This document shows, one piece after another, positions 1-9,708 of a stretch of 64,000 nt of DNA. The number at the start of each line of letters is the position of its first letter. Positions within the stretch are counted from its first letter, which is position 1. The position numbers and the translations under genes are program-made. The DNA is from Bradyrhizobium guangdongense (GTDB lineage: Bacteria; Pseudomonadota; Alphaproteobacteria; Rhizobiales; Xanthobacteraceae), in NCBI RefSeq assembly GCF_006483445.1, contig NZ_PPPT01000097.1, positions 1 to 64,000 of the forward strand, written 5' to 3'. Under the pieces are notes generated by a model, which was given only the letters and a program-made list of their open reading frames with translations, was not told the origin of the DNA and made no database searches.

Positions 1-1118
1 TGCTCGGCGATGCCGACGTCGAAGGTGCGGTCCGGGAATGCCTTGTTGAAGATGTCGACGCCGGTGCCCGACGGCATCGCCGCGGTGATGGCGACGATCT
101 TGTCGTCCTTCTGCGCTTCCTTGACGAGGCTCGCGCCGAACACGTTCTGGTAGGCCGGCGCATTCGGCTTGGCTTTGGCCTGGGTTCCGGTCGCGACGTC
201 GAACTTGACGACGGCGTGGTACTTGTCCGCGGAGGCCTCCGCCGGGCCGTAGCCCTTGCCCTTCTGCGTCACGACGTGGACCAGGATCGGGCCGGTCTCC
301 ATGTCGCGCACGTTCTTCAGGACGGGCAGGAGGTGGTCGAGGTTATGGCCGTCGATCGGGCCGACATAGTAGAAGCCGAGCTCCTCGAACAGCGTGCCGC
401 CGTCCATCATGAAGCCGCGGGAATATTCCTCGACGCGGTTGGCGCGGTTGGCGATGATCTTCGGCAGGCGCTTGTTGATCTGCTTGGCCGCCTCGCGCAG
501 CGTGCGATAGGTCTTGCCGGAATAGAGCCGCGACAGATAGGCGCTCATCGCACCGACCGGCGGCGCGATCGACATGTCGTTGTCGTTGAGGACGACGATG
601 AGGCGCGAATTCATCGCGCCCGCATTGTTCATGGCTTCATAGGCCATGCCGGCGCTCATGGCGCCGTCGCCGATCACGGCAATCACGTTGTTCTTGCCGC
701 CGGCGAGGTCGCGCGCGACAGCCATGCCGAGGCCGGCCGAGATCGAGGTCGAGGAATGCGCGGCGCCGAACGGATCGTAGTCGCTCTCGCTGCGCTTGGT
801 GAAGCCGGAGAGGCCGCCGCCGGTGCGCAGCGTGCGGATGCGATCACGACGCCCGGTGAGGATCTTGTGCGGATAGGCCTGATGGCCGACGTCCCAGATC
901 AGCCGATCGCGGGGCGTGTCGAAGACATAATGGATCGCGGTGGTGAGCTCGACCACGCCGAGGCCCGCGCCGAAATGGCCGCCGGTCACGGAAACGGCGT
1001 CGATGGTCTCCTGCCGCAGCTCGTCGGCAACCTGGCGGACCTGTTCGACCTTGAGCTTGCGCAGGTCTTCCGGAGTCCGGATCGTGTCGAGAAGCGGCGT
1101 TTTGCTATATGCGTTCAC
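1..1118 (-). CDS. dxs: 1-deoxy-D-xylulose-5-phosphate synthase, N-terminal part (runs off the left edge)
   Basis: The enzyme is a cytoplasmic, thiamine-diphosphate-dependent synthase that condenses pyruvate and glyceraldehyde 3-phosphate to DXP, the first step of the non-mevalonate isoprenoid pathway; DXP also feeds thiamine and pyridoxal synthesis. The start is a GTG at 1118-1116, giving [19 protein letters not shown], typical of alphaproteobacterial DXS. About 372 of roughly 640 residues are visible. They include [14 protein letters not shown], the [10 protein letters not shown] segment, and the TPP/Mg-binding [16 protein letters not shown] motif. The reading frame is open to base 1, so the rest of the transketolase-like domains lies outside the window. 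It faces the same way as the genes that follow (1491-9002), but a 372-base gap with a hairpin separates them, so it probably has its own promoter. Confidence 0.96.
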   Translation of the reverse strand, partial: MNAYSKTPLLDTIRTPEDLRKLKVEQVRQVADELRQETIDAVSVTGGHFGAGLGVVELTTAIHYVFDTPRDRLIWDVGHQAYPHKILTGRRDRIRTLRTGGGLSGFTKRSESDYDPFGAAHSSTSISAGLGMAVARDLAGGKNNVIAVIGDGAMSAGMAYEAMNNAGAMNSRLIVVLNDNDMSIAPPVGAMSAYLSRLYSGKTYRTLREAAKQINKRLPKIIANRANRVEEYSRGFMMDGGTLFEELGFYYVGPIDGHNLDHLLPVLKNVRDMETGPILVHVVTQKGKGYGPAEASADKYHAVVKFDVATGTQAKAKPNAPAYQNVFGASLVKEAQKDDKIVAITAAMPSGTGVDIFNKAFPDRTFDVGIAE

Positions 1119-1490
1119 AGCGAGTTCCAATTTTTCAGCCCCGGGAGATCATCCCGGCGCGAGATGGGTTTGCATAATATCGGCGCAGCGCGAGCCCTTA
1201 GAGTGTCGGAGCCTGTCGGCATCACCTGCACGGGACAAAATCCGACCCTTCAAAGCTAAGTGAGCCTAGGAGCGCTCCGGTTCAGTCTCTGTGATCTTTG
1301 TCACCCTGTTCGGCTGCACCCGTCCCAGCCAATTTCTTTAGCGATTTGAAGCATTTGGTGTCAGCAAAACGGTGCTGACGCAAAGCTCACAAAAAGCCAC
1401 AGTCGGGCAGCTTTACACCAAAGCTGCCACTAAAGCCAACCCGTTGGGCTGCGCAGGGGTATGCAGTGCCGCCCCACGAGGCCGATTTGG
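1119..1490. other. Intergenic region upstream of dxs
   Basis: No gene is supported here. The stretch holds the dxs promoter region on the minus strand and a hairpin at 1406-1428 described separately. A second, weaker inverted repeat (GTCAGC / GCTGAC around an 8-base loop, about 1358-1379) is also seen. The plus-strand open frames that cross it are antisense to dxs and are not believed. Confidence 0.6.
1406..1428 (-). terminator. Hairpin downstream of the membrane hydrolase gene
   Basis: A perfect inverted repeat has arms GGCAGCTTT (1406-1414) and AAAGCTGCC (1420-1428) with a 5-base loop. It lies 62 bases past the stop of the minus-strand gene ending at 1491, and a short T-run follows on the minus strand (about 1395-1391, 10 bases on). 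It is therefore a likely terminator for that gene, though the T-run is not immediately adjacent. Confidence 0.55.
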
Positions 1491-2792
1491 TTAACCTCGG
1501 CTCCGGGCCGGAGGTTCCACGTCGCCGAGCTCGGTCGCGGCGTTTTTGTCGCGGGGAGCGGCGTTTTCCAGCTTTCGCCAGGCAAACTCGCGTGATGTGG
1601 CGTCGCCGGTCGCGACCGCCAGCGCCGCATCGGGGGCGGCCATCCGTTCCCGCAGCGGAACCGGGCCGCAGACGATCATGAAGAAGTCGTAGGCATGGGG
1701 CTGTTCATTGGCCATCACGAACTGGAAATGGACGCGGAAAAACTGCCAGCGAAACAGATTGTAGTGCTCGGGCGCGATGATCTCGCGGAAGCGCACCGGC
1801 ACGATGGTCGGGTTGCGTTGCGCGGTCCCGACGTCGATGCCGTGGCCCTTGATCGGATCGAATTGGAAGAAGTTCATCACGTCCTTGCGCGCCTGGCAGT
1901 CGATCCAGTCGATCGACGGCTCGATCGCGAGATCGCGCATGTGATCGCGCAGGTGTTGGGCGGCGGCATGATAGCCGGCGACCGGCGTGTTGGCGCCGAG
2001 CGTGAGCAGCACCACGCGCGGTCCGTGGCGGCCGAGATCAGGATCGAGCTTGAGTGCGCGCGCCAAAATCTCGGTCGCGAGGAACGAGCCCGAGGAATGG
2101 CCGACCAGCACGATCTCCTCGGCGTTGCTCGCCGCGACGACCTTGCAGAGATGGGCGGCGAAACGGTCGATACGCTCGTCCCACAGCGGTTCGCGGCGAT
2201 GCGCGAATTCCCAGGTCCAGATATGATCGCGCAGGAGATAGAGCGCGTAGGTCTTCTCTTCGGTGTACCGAAGCGCCATGCCGAGCACCGCGATGAACAG
2301 CGCGATGGCTGCAGCCACGCTGAAGAGCGTGGGGATGCCGACTGCGTCCAGGCCTTTCTGGAACACCCACGCAAAGGCGCCCACCCAAAGTATGTGCGCC
2401 AGCAGCACCAGATGCGGATAGGTGACGAAGGTCGCGAACCGCCAATTGGCCTTGCCGAAGCGGGCGATGGTGCCGTTGAACATCATCGTCCAGTAGATCA
2501 GCACGGCGTGGTAGACCGTGTCCCAGATCGGCTGTGCGAGGTCGCGCTGGATGTAGTCCTCAAACCTCAGGAAGTCGTAGGTCGTGCGGCTCTGCCAGTC
2601 GTCGGCCTTGGTCTCGATGCTCCAGGACGCGATCTCGCCGTCGCTGACGTTTTGTGGGCGGCCCATGCTGGCGGTGAGAGAATAGAGCCGGCCGAACTTG
2701 CGCAGCTCGGTGCGGAACATGCGGTAGTACTGCGCCAATCCGCGCGGATCGTAGCCCTGCACGTAGATGATATGGCGGTTCTGAACGCGCAC
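1491..2792 (-). CDS. Membrane-associated alpha/beta-hydrolase-like protein, function unknown
   Basis: The 433-residue product starts MRVQNRHIIYVQGYDPRGL, resembling the start of an alpha/beta-hydrolase fold (beta-strand followed by a GYDPRG loop). Two or three hydrophobic segments follow at roughly residues 98-115, 125-150 and 155-175 (for example LVLLAHILWVGAFAWVF and LFSVAAAIALFIAVLGMAL). After them comes a nucleophile-elbow motif GHSSGS at about residue 230, so the fold seems split by a membrane insertion. The C-terminal tail is charged. The substrate cannot be told; lipase or esterase activity would be a guess. The ATG start is preceded by no obvious strong ribosome site. The gene sits between dxs and xseB with its own flanking gaps. 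Confidence 0.75.
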   Translation of the reverse strand: MRVQNRHIIYVQGYDPRGLAQYYRMFRTELRKFGRLYSLTASMGRPQNVSDGEIASWSIETKADDWQSRTTYDFLRFEDYIQRDLAQPIWDTVYHAVLIYWTMMFNGTIARFGKANWRFATFVTYPHLVLLAHILWVGAFAWVFQKGLDAVGIPTLFSVAAAIALFIAVLGMALRYTEEKTYALYLLRDHIWTWEFAHRREPLWDERIDRFAAHLCKVVAASNAEEIVLVGHSSGSFLATEILARALKLDPDLGRHGPRVVLLTLGANTPVAGYHAAAQHLRDHMRDLAIEPSIDWIDCQARKDVMNFFQFDPIKGHGIDVGTAQRNPTIVPVRFREIIAPEHYNLFRWQFFRVHFQFVMANEQPHAYDFFMIVCGPVPLRERMAAPDAALAVATGDATSREFAWRKLENAAPRDKNAATELGDVEPPARSRG

Positions 2793-3059
2793 CTGGAAAA
2801 CCGTGATCCCCCGCGACCCCCCTTACGGCTCACATGAGCCGGAATCGGGCCTCTCTCCCTCATTGACGCGTTTTTCGACGCAAACCGCTGACATTTCACC
2901 CGGACCCGGAGCCCGGATCGCACCCGTTTCGCCTCTCGTCCGCCGGGACTATAGCAGGCCTGCGGGCAGGCCAAGAGCTATTTGCATCCCCAAAGCGGCG
3001 GCGTTCGGGCGCATTCCCGCAATAGTCTGAACGGCTTAGGGGCTGGGGAGACGAAGGGG

Positions 3060-3311
3060 CTACTGGACGTCGAGCGGCGCGGTGCCCGCGGCCTGACCGC
3101 TGGCATCCGTGGTGATCTTGTCGACGCGGGCTTCGGCCTGGCGCAGCAGTTCCTCGCAGCGGCGCTTCAGCGCCTCGCCACGCTCATAGATCGTAACCGA
3201 CTCTTCCAGCGGCACCTTGCCGTCCTCGAGCCGCTTCACGATCGTCTCCAACTCCTCGATCGCGCGTTCGAACGAAAGCCTGGTGACGTCGATTTGGGTG
3301 TTTTCGGCCAT
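3060..3311 (-). CDS. xseB: Exodeoxyribonuclease VII small subunit
   Basis: XseB is the small subunit of exonuclease VII, which with several copies per XseA degrades single-stranded DNA to oligonucleotides. The 83-residue product has the family core: FERAIEELETIVKRLEDGKVPLEESVTIYERG followed by LKRRCEELLRQAEARVDKI, a short helical hairpin. The length is normal for the family. The C-terminal 15 residues (after ITTDASGQ) are a disordered-looking tail. It lies between the membrane hydrolase and the HDAC-family gene, a neighbourhood common in Bradyrhizobium and relatives, where xseB is close to dxs. Cytoplasmic. Confidence 0.96.
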   Translation of the reverse strand: MAENTQIDVTRLSFERAIEELETIVKRLEDGKVPLEESVTIYERGEALKRRCEELLRQAEARVDKITTDASGQAAGTAPLDVQ

Positions 3312-3385
3312 TTCCGTTTCCGATTGCCCGCCCGCTTCGTGCGCTCAGGAAGCAGGATTTTACGGGCGCAATGTGGCGAGGAGCG

Positions 3386-4315
3386 TCAAGCGCCCATCAA
3401 GGCGCCGACATGCGCCGTAACAGATTCTTTCAGCCCTTGCAGATCATAGCCGCCCTCGAGCACCGAAACAATTCGCCCGCCGGCGGACTTGTCCGCGAGA
3501 TCCATCAGCTTCCGCGTCACCCAGGCATAATCCTCGCCGCGCAGGTTCAGCGAGGCGAGGGGATCGCGGTAATGCGCATCGAAGCCCGCGGAGATGATCA
3601 GCAACTCCGGGCTGAACTTCGTGAGCTGCGGCAGGATCAGGTTCTCGAAGGCCGAGCGGAATTCCGGCCCACCGTCTTCGGAGGCGAGCGGCGCATTGAC
3701 GATGGTGTCGTGATCGCCGCGCTCGCCCTTCGCGCCGGTGCCCGGAAACAGCGGCATCTGGTGGGTCGAGCAGTACATCACGGTCGGGTCCGACCAGAAG
3801 ATGTCCTGCGTGCCGTTGCCGTGATGGACGTCGAAATCGACGATGGCCGCGCGCTTGATGCCGTATTTGCGCTGCGCGTGGCGCGCGGCGATCGCGACAT
3901 TGTCGAAGAAGCAAAAACCCATCGGCTTGTTGATCTCGGCGTGATGTCCGGGCGGACGCACCGCGACAAAGGCGTTGCGGTGCTCGCCCGCCATGACGGC
4001 ATCGGTTGCCGCGACAGCGCCGCCGACGCCGCGCATCACGGCTTCCCAGGTGCCCGGAGACATCGAGGTGTCGCCGTCGATATAGACCTGGCCGCTGGCC
4101 GGTGCGATGTGACGCAGCTCCGTGACGTAATGCTCGTTGTGGCAGAGCACGACCTGGTCGAGATTGCCCTCGGGCGCCTGGTCCCGCACCAGGAACTGGA
4201 AGCGCTCATGCGACAGGGCTTCCTCGACCGCGCGCAGGCGATCCGGCCGCTCGGGATGGCCCTCCGGCGTGACATGGTCGAGGCAGGCCTTGTGGCTCAG
4301 GAGAAGTGTGCTCAT
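3386..4315 (-). CDS. Histone-deacetylase-family (acetoin utilisation/APAH-like) amidohydrolase
   Basis: The 309-residue protein belongs to the arginase/deacetylase fold that removes acetyl or acyl groups from amines; bacterial members act on acetylpolyamines, acetyl-lysine or acetoin-pathway proteins. Visible family motifs are HPERPDRL near the N terminus, RPPGHHAE with the catalytic histidine pair, [12 protein letters not shown] with zinc ligands Asp and His, [12 protein letters not shown] with the second metal Asp, and EGGYD at the end. The longer open frame begins at 4441, but the start at 4315 ([19 protein letters not shown]) matches where the family begins; the 42 extra residues look like read-through of the spacer. 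It lies 74 bases upstream of xseB on the same strand, so the two may be co-transcribed. Confidence 0.92.
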   Translation of the reverse strand: MSTLLLSHKACLDHVTPEGHPERPDRLRAVEEALSHERFQFLVRDQAPEGNLDQVVLCHNEHYVTELRHIAPASGQVYIDGDTSMSPGTWEAVMRGVGGAVAATDAVMAGEHRNAFVAVRPPGHHAEINKPMGFCFFDNVAIAARHAQRKYGIKRAAIVDFDVHHGNGTQDIFWSDPTVMYCSTHQMPLFPGTGAKGERGDHDTIVNAPLASEDGGPEFRSAFENLILPQLTKFSPELLIISAGFDAHYRDPLASLNLRGEDYAWVTRKLMDLADKSAGGRIVSVLEGGYDLQGLKESVTAHVGALMGA

Positions 4316-4437
4316 CAGCTCGTGCTCACGCAGGATGGTGCATTGACGTCGCTTGGCCCATCCGGTGCCAAAACGCAATGTAGGATTTTTGCCAGGAATG
4401 GCAAAGGCCGGCCTGTGGGCCGGAGTTTTGACCCAGA

Positions 4438-6096
4438 TCAATTCAACCGGACAATGCGGGCCGGTGCCAGCGGCGAAACCGGGCTGGACGTCTTGAAATA
4501 CGCAAACAGCGCGTCGGCATCATAGACACCCGTCTGGCGCGCCGTGCCCTGCGTGGCGACGGTAAAACCGTCGCCGCCGCTTGCGAGGTAGTCATTGACG
4601 GTGACCCGGTAGCCCGCCGCCGGATCGATCGGCTTGCCGTCGAGCATCATGCGATCGGCCAGCACGCGCGCGCCAAGCGGCTTTGAGCCGTCCCAGGCGT
4701 AACTGAAGCCGCGCGACACCTGGAGGACCCGCGGCCGCTTCGGGTCGAGCCATTGCTGTTCCAGCATGTCCTTGAGCTGCGCGCCGGTCAGCGTCTGCGT
4801 CACCAGCAGATTGCGGAACGGCTGGCTCGCAAAGACGTCGGCGAAGCTCACTCTGCCGTCGTCCTTGAAGACGATGTCGGTGCGGATGCCGCCGGGATTG
4901 GTGAGCGCGATGACCGCGCCGCCGTCTTTCAACGCTGACGTCGCCGCAAGCTGCGCGTCCGCGATGATGTCGCCGAGCGCGCTTTCGCCGGCCTCGTTCG
5001 GGACACGCGACAGCGTCTCTGTCACCGCACCTGCGGGGCGGCCCGCGATCGGGGCGGCCAGCCGGTCATAGGATTCGATCAGCGCCGTCTGCTCGGGATC
5101 CTTTGCGAGCGAGGCATTGGCGACGATGACGTTCTCGGCCTTGGCGCTGACGATGTCGCGCGTTGCCGGATCGAGCTTGAGATCGATGGCGGTGACCAGC
5201 GTTCCGTACTTGTCGCCGCTCGTCACCAGCCGGCCGTCGATGTCGCAGATATAGGCGCGATGGGTATGGCCGCTGACCACGACGTCGACCGCGCGGTCGA
5301 ACCTTTTCACGATGTCCACGATCGGACCCGAGATGCCGGGGCATTCGTTGTAATCGCCGGTCGGCTCACCGCCTTCGTGGACCAGCACCACGATCGCTTC
5401 GACGCCGCGTGCCTTCAATTGCGGGACCAGCGCGTTCACCGTCTCCGCCTCGTCGCGGAATTCGAGCCCGGCGATGCCCGCAGGCGAGACGATGCCGGCG
5501 GTGCCCTTCAGCGTCAATCCGATGAAGGCGATGGGCACGCCGTCGAACTCCCTGATCTCATAGGGCGGCAACACGCTCTTGCCGGTCGCGGTCTCGATGG
5601 TCGAAGCGGCGAGGTAGTGAAATTTGGCGCCGGTGAAGGGATGCGGGCCCTGGCAGCCGTCGACCGGATGGCAGCCGCCGTTCTGCATGCGCAGCAGCTC
5701 GGCCTTGCCCTCGTCGAATTCGTGATTGCCGACCGAGGTGATCGCAAGGCCCATCATGGACAAGGCCTCGACCGACGGTTCGTCGTGAAACATCGCCGAC
5801 AAGAACGGGCTCGCCCCGATCAGGTCGCCGGCCGCGACGAAGATCGTGTTCTTGCGACCCTCGCGCAATTGCTTGACCAGCGTCGCCATGTATTCGGCGC
5901 CGCCGGCGGCGACCATCACCTTCCTGGTCTTGTCCTCGGGGTCATTGATCCGGATGCCGCCCGGCGGCGGCCGCAGATTGCCGTGAAAATCGTTGATCGC
6001 GAGGATGCGCAGCTCGACAGGGGCCTGGCTCGACGCCGGGGTGGCAAGGCCAAGCGCGAGCCCAACAGTCAGCAAGGGAATGAACGGGAACCGCAT
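4438..6096 (-). CDS. Periplasmic 5'-nucleotidase / 2',3'-cyclic phosphodiesterase (UshA/CpdB family)
   Basis: The 552-residue enzyme should hydrolyse nucleoside monophosphates, UDP-sugars or cyclic nucleotides in the periplasm to salvage phosphate and nucleosides. It opens with a signal peptide ([17 protein letters not shown] followed by a TPASSQA cleavage region). The calcineurin-like metallophosphatase domain shows [33 protein letters not shown] and [12 protein letters not shown], which hold the two-metal ligands. The C-terminal nucleotide-binding domain follows from about residue 340 (NPGGIRTDI and SGGDGFTV are typical). The length is normal. The start has an ATG after a short spacer. The stop lies 122 bases beyond the HDAC gene start, so they may form one unit. 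Confidence 0.93.
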   Translation of the reverse strand: MRFPFIPLLTVGLALGLATPASSQAPVELRILAINDFHGNLRPPPGGIRINDPEDKTRKVMVAAGGAEYMATLVKQLREGRKNTIFVAAGDLIGASPFLSAMFHDEPSVEALSMMGLAITSVGNHEFDEGKAELLRMQNGGCHPVDGCQGPHPFTGAKFHYLAASTIETATGKSVLPPYEIREFDGVPIAFIGLTLKGTAGIVSPAGIAGLEFRDEAETVNALVPQLKARGVEAIVVLVHEGGEPTGDYNECPGISGPIVDIVKRFDRAVDVVVSGHTHRAYICDIDGRLVTSGDKYGTLVTAIDLKLDPATRDIVSAKAENVIVANASLAKDPEQTALIESYDRLAAPIAGRPAGAVTETLSRVPNEAGESALGDIIADAQLAATSALKDGGAVIALTNPGGIRTDIVFKDDGRVSFADVFASQPFRNLLVTQTLTGAQLKDMLEQQWLDPKRPRVLQVSRGFSYAWDGSKPLGARVLADRMMLDGKPIDPAAGYRVTVNDYLASGGDGFTVATQGTARQTGVYDADALFAYFKTSSPVSPLAPARIVRLN

Positions 6097-6157
6097 GGAA
6101 CCAGACTAGACGTTCCGCGCGAAGATTTCACGAAGCTTGTTGTTGCGACACCGTACC

Positions 6158-6916
6158 CTACCGCCGCCGCCGCATCACAAAGGCGTTGAAGGCCGCGATG
6201 GCCTCGCTCGACTTGAGCCGTTCGCCGAACAGATGGGCTTCCTGATCAATGCGGCGGGTGAGCTCCTCCGGCGCTGCGCGCAGCAGCTTGCGGGAGATCG
6301 CCACCGCCTCGGACGGCAGCTTGCAGATCTCGCGCGCCACCTTGCGGGCTTCGACTTCGGTGTGCCCCGGCGAGACCACGGTATTGACGAAGCCCGCCGT
6401 TTCGGCCTGCGCGGCCGAAAAAGTCCGTCCCATCACCAGCATTGCGAACGCGCGCTGATACCCCATGGTGCGCGGCATCAACAGGCTCGAGGCGCCGACC
6501 GGAATGAGCCCGAGATTGATGTAGGGCGCGGAAAAGGTCGCTGACGTCGATGCCAGCACATAGTCGCAATGAAACAGCATCACCGTGCCCATGCCGACCG
6601 AGGCGCCGTCCACGGCGGCGATGATCGGCTTGACGTTGAGCGCCAGCGAATAGAGGAATTTTGCTGCGTTCGACAGCGTCTCCGGCCGCGACGTGTCGGC
6701 CTTGAGGAAATCGTCGATATCGTCGCCGGCGGTGAACACGCCGGAGCCGCCGGTGATGATGATGCAGCGGATGTCGGGATTGTTCTGCACCGTGTCGATC
6801 GCGCGGCTCATCTCGCGATACATGTCCTGCGTGATCGCGTTCTTCTTGTTCGGACGGCGCAGGGTGATCACGCGCGTGGCGTGTTCCTCGGTCACGACGA
6901 TATTGCCATTCGCCAT
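6158..6916 (-). CDS. Enoyl-CoA hydratase/isomerase (crotonase) family protein with atypical active site
   Basis: The 252-residue protein has the crotonase fold: IVVTEEHATRVITLRRPNKKNAI at the start, the oxyanion-hole loop GVFTAGDDIDDF (59-70) and VDGASVGMGTVMLFHCD (102-118), and a C-terminal helical part. Start 6916 is preferred over 6961 because a GGGGGA ribosome site lies just upstream and the extra 15 residues are low-complexity. The two glutamates of classical hydratases are missing (VGMGTVML instead of GGGCELA; YINLG instead of PEILLG), and residue 140 is Val where many relatives carry Glu in LGLVPEAGSS. It may thus be an isomerase, thioesterase or inactive homologue rather than a hydratase. 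It lies downstream of the acyl-CoA dehydrogenase on the same strand. Confidence 0.88.
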   Translation of the reverse strand: MANGNIVVTEEHATRVITLRRPNKKNAITQDMYREMSRAIDTVQNNPDIRCIIITGGSGVFTAGDDIDDFLKADTSRPETLSNAAKFLYSLALNVKPIIAAVDGASVGMGTVMLFHCDYVLASTSATFSAPYINLGLIPVGASSLLMPRTMGYQRAFAMLVMGRTFSAAQAETAGFVNTVVSPGHTEVEARKVAREICKLPSEAVAISRKLLRAAPEELTRRIDQEAHLFGERLKSSEAIAAFNAFVMRRRR

Positions 6917-7223
6917 CCGACAGTCCCCCGCGGCCGCCGCAGCGCCGTTGCCGCAGGCCATTTCGGTTCACAGCCTACATCATCTCGCCAATGTGCCAAA
7001 CCTGAGCCGGCTGCTTTCCACGGTGGCGCAATGACGCGCAGAGAGATTTAGTAGCGCTACCATTGCACTGCACTTGCAGCGAAAGCGCGCAAGAACGGCT
7101 TCATTTACGAAGGTTTGGGATCGATGTCCGTGCAGACTGTCCGCCACGATGTCAGTAGCGCATACCACCCCCTCACTACCAGGGGTGGAACCGCCCGCGT
7201 GACGGCAGCCGCGAGGGCCTGCC
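6917..7223. other. Intergenic region between the crotonase and acyl-CoA dehydrogenase genes
   Basis: This 307-base gap lies between two minus-strand genes. I see no convincing gene, repeat or terminator in it; it presumably holds the promoter of the crotonase gene. Confidence 0.4.
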
Positions 7224-9002
7224 TTACCCCAGCAACACCGCATCCGCCGCCGCGACCGACTCGGCGCTTTCTGTCACCGTTCGCTCCAGCGAGGTCGCCT
7301 GCACGGTGATGTTCTCGGCGAAGAAACGTGCCAGCGAGACGTAGCGCGGCGCTTCCGTGTTGCCGTCAGCCTTGGTCGCGAGAGCCTCGGCGGCGAGCAT
7401 GCAGCCACCGAGCGTCGCGCCGAACTGCTGGAGATAGGGCGTGGCCCCCGCAAGCGCGTCGTTTGGCGCGGACGCGATCCGTTCCAACAGCCATTTGCTC
7501 GAACGCTCCAGCGAGCCGAGCGCCTCGCGCAGCTTCACGCCCGTGGTGCCGAAGGCGGGATCGTTGGAGGCTTCGACCTGCTTGACGATGCCGGCGAGCT
7601 CCGAGAGCAGCGCCCACACCGAGGCACCGCCATTGGCGCCGAGCTTGCGGGTGACGAGGTCGATCGCCTGGATGCCGTTGGTGCCCTCATAGATCGCGGT
7701 GATGCGGGCGTCGCGATAGTGCTGGGCCGCGCCGGTCTCCTCGATAAAGCCCATGCCGCCATGGACCTGGACGCCGAGATAGGCGACCTCGTTGCCGATG
7801 TCGGTCGAATATCCCTTTGCGATCGGCGTCAGCAGCGCGGCCCGCGCGGCGGCGTCGGCCCGCACCTTCGGATCTTTTGCGCGGGTCGAGACATCGATTG
7901 CGACAGCGGTGGCGTAGCAGATGGTGCGCGCGGCCGCGGTCTGCGCCCGCATCCGCATCAGCATGCGCTTGACGTCGGGATGCACGAAGATCGCATCCGA
8001 TCCGTCGCCGGTCTTGCCGAGGGCGCGGCCCTGCTTGCGCTCCTGCGCGTAGGCCAGCGCCTGCTGATAGGCGCGATCGGCAACGCCGACGCCCTCGAGG
8101 CCGACGCCGAGGCGCGCCTGGTTCATCATCGTGAACATGCAGCGCATGCCCTGGTTCTCTTCGCCGATCAAAAAGCCGATCGCGCCGCCATGATCGCCCA
8201 TGGTCATGGTGCAAGTCGGCGAGGCGTGCATGCCGAGCTTGTGCTCGACGCCGGAGGCATAGATGTCGTTGCGTGCGCCGAGCGAGCCGTCGGCATTGAC
8301 CATGAACTTTGGAACGAGAAAGAGGGAAATGCCCTTGGTGCCGCCGGGCGCGTCCGGCAGGCGCGCGAGCACGAAATGCACGATGTTGTCGGTCATGTCG
8401 TGTTCGCCATAGGTGATGAAGATTTTCGTCCCTTTGATGCGATAGGTGCCGTCGGCCTGTTTCTCCGCGCGGGTACGCAGCGCGCCGACGTCGGAGCCGG
8501 CCTGCGGCTCGGTGAGCTGCATCGTGCCGGTCCATTCGCCGGTGACGAGCTTTTCGAGATAGATCTTCTTCAGCTCGTCGCTGCCATGCGCCTCCAGCGC
8601 CTCGATGGCGGAGGCCGTGAGCAGCGGGCAGAGGCCGAAGGCGACGTTGGACGCGCTCCAGATCTCGGTGCAGACGGCGTTGATCGCCAGCGGCAGGCCC
8701 TGGCCGCCAAAGGCCTCGGGCCCGGACACCGCGTTCCAGCCGCCGTCGGTCCAGCGCTTGTAGGCATCCGGCCAGCCCGGCGCGGTCGTCACCTTGCCGT
8801 CGTCGAGCTTGATGCCGTGCTCGTCGCCGACCTTGTTGAGCGGCGCGAGCACGTCGGTGGCGAACTTGCCGGCTTCCTCCAGCACGGCGGCGGCGATATC
8901 GGCGTCAAAGTCGCCGTAATGACCGGCCTCCAGCGCAGCCTTCAGGCCGGCGCCGTGGTTGAGCGCAAGCAGCATGTCATTGATCGGCGCGCGGTAGGTC
9001 AT
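7224..9002 (-). CDS. Acyl-CoA dehydrogenase, long (about 590-residue) type
   Basis: The 592-residue flavoenzyme should oxidise an acyl-CoA to the 2-enoyl-CoA, passing electrons to ETF. The length and order match the family of long acyl-CoA dehydrogenases that includes DmdC (3-methylmercaptopropionyl-CoA dehydrogenase) and phenylacyl-CoA types: an N-terminal extension (TYRAPINDMLLALNH), helical domain, FAD/substrate motif TGTMQLTEPQAGSDVGALRTRA (residues about 150-170), KIFITYGEHDMTDNIVHFVLAR, the GLEGVGVADRAYQQALAYA helix, and LGVQVHGGMGFIEETGAAQHYRDARITAIYEGTNGIQA with the glutamate base region. The substrate cannot be fixed from sequence. A clear ATG starts it. It lies immediately left of the tRNA-Gln gene, reading away from it. 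Confidence 0.94.
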   Translation of the reverse strand: MTYRAPINDMLLALNHGAGLKAALEAGHYGDFDADIAAAVLEEAGKFATDVLAPLNKVGDEHGIKLDDGKVTTAPGWPDAYKRWTDGGWNAVSGPEAFGGQGLPLAINAVCTEIWSASNVAFGLCPLLTASAIEALEAHGSDELKKIYLEKLVTGEWTGTMQLTEPQAGSDVGALRTRAEKQADGTYRIKGTKIFITYGEHDMTDNIVHFVLARLPDAPGGTKGISLFLVPKFMVNADGSLGARNDIYASGVEHKLGMHASPTCTMTMGDHGGAIGFLIGEENQGMRCMFTMMNQARLGVGLEGVGVADRAYQQALAYAQERKQGRALGKTGDGSDAIFVHPDVKRMLMRMRAQTAAARTICYATAVAIDVSTRAKDPKVRADAAARAALLTPIAKGYSTDIGNEVAYLGVQVHGGMGFIEETGAAQHYRDARITAIYEGTNGIQAIDLVTRKLGANGGASVWALLSELAGIVKQVEASNDPAFGTTGVKLREALGSLERSSKWLLERIASAPNDALAGATPYLQQFGATLGGCMLAAEALATKADGNTEAPRYVSLARFFAENITVQATSLERTVTESAESVAAADAVLLG

Positions 9003-9240
9003 GGCATACTCCCCTGGACATTATTGGGGCCGTATTCCCATGAAACGGCCAAGGTCTCAACTGCCCGGAGGGCCGTACGCGCGGGCGGATGTGGAACGCA
9101 CCGGCCCTATAATAAAGTGTGGCGCCGGGAGGGACCGAAGTGGTGCAATTTGCCCCGCCAGACTGTTGAAATGCCACGCTTCTCCCTATAGACCGGCTCC
9201 GTCCGAGGGATTTGCGCATACGCCGCCCCCGGGGTCGCGT

Positions 9241-9315
9241 TGGGGCGTAGCCAAGCGGTAAGGCAGCGGATTTTGATTCCGCCATTCGGAGGTTCGATCC
9301 CTCCCGCCCCAGCCA
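9241..9315 (+). tRNA. tRNA-Gln (anticodon TTG), CCA encoded
   Basis: A complete cloverleaf is visible. The acceptor stem TGGGGCG (9241-9247) pairs with CGCCCCA (9305-9311). The anticodon stem GCGGA/TCCGC encloses the loop TTTTGAT with anticodon TTG. The T arm is GGAGG-TTCGATC-CCTCC. The discriminator G and CCA end are encoded at 9312-9315. The gene is the integration target of the island to its right: its 3' 47 bases plus one flanking base recur at 19903-19950, and integration leaves the tRNA intact. Confidence 0.97.
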
Positions 9316-9316
9316 G
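9269..9316 (+). repeat. attL: 48-bp tRNA-Gln 3'-end direct repeat, left copy
   Basis: This segment, from the last base pairs of the anticodon stem through the CCA end plus one base, is identical over 48 bases to 19903-19950. The flanking bases differ on both sides (GCG and TACTC here; ACT and CGAGT there). Exact duplication of a tRNA 3' half is the usual mark of site-specific integration by a tyrosine recombinase. Confidence 0.93.
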
Positions 9317-9681
9317 TACTCAAGCTGTTCGATTCATTGTTGAAGCAGGTTTATTCCAGCCAAACTTTTGACGTGCATTTGGAAAAAGACTTTCTCATAC
9401 CAATTCCAGAATCGCACTAACGACTTCTTACGCTGTCACATGGGCGTTCGTCGCAACATATACCTGGAACGCTATTTGGGAAGCTCTGCACTCCACTCGT
9501 CGTAGAATAGGTCATCAGGGCGAACAATCGGACAATCACTCGAAGCACGATCGGGTCCGGGCGTGGGTAGCTGAATGCGTCTGCCATTACGGCAAACCTA
9601 CGTGGCACCAGGCGGCAGCGGGGAGTGGAGTGCGCGTCCGTTCGGCTGTGGCGACGGGTCGGCAATCTTGCGCCGCTTATT

Positions 9682-9708
9682 AGAAGGACCCACGCCGTGG
9701 GTCCTTCT
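9682..9708. repeat. Perfect 12-bp stem-loop inside the island's left end
   Basis: Arms AGAAGGACCCAC (9682-9693) and GTGGGTCCTTCT (9697-9708) enclose the loop GCC. No T-run follows, and no gene ends nearby, so a simple terminator role is not evident. It could be a remnant of a transcribed structure from the integrated element. The rest of 9317-9835 shows no supported gene. Confidence 0.6.

Noticed and set aside
216..1259. 347-residue plus-strand open frame
   Set aside because: It is antisense to dxs, whose TPP motif and full-length similarity are clear; the long frame comes from high G+C codon bias.
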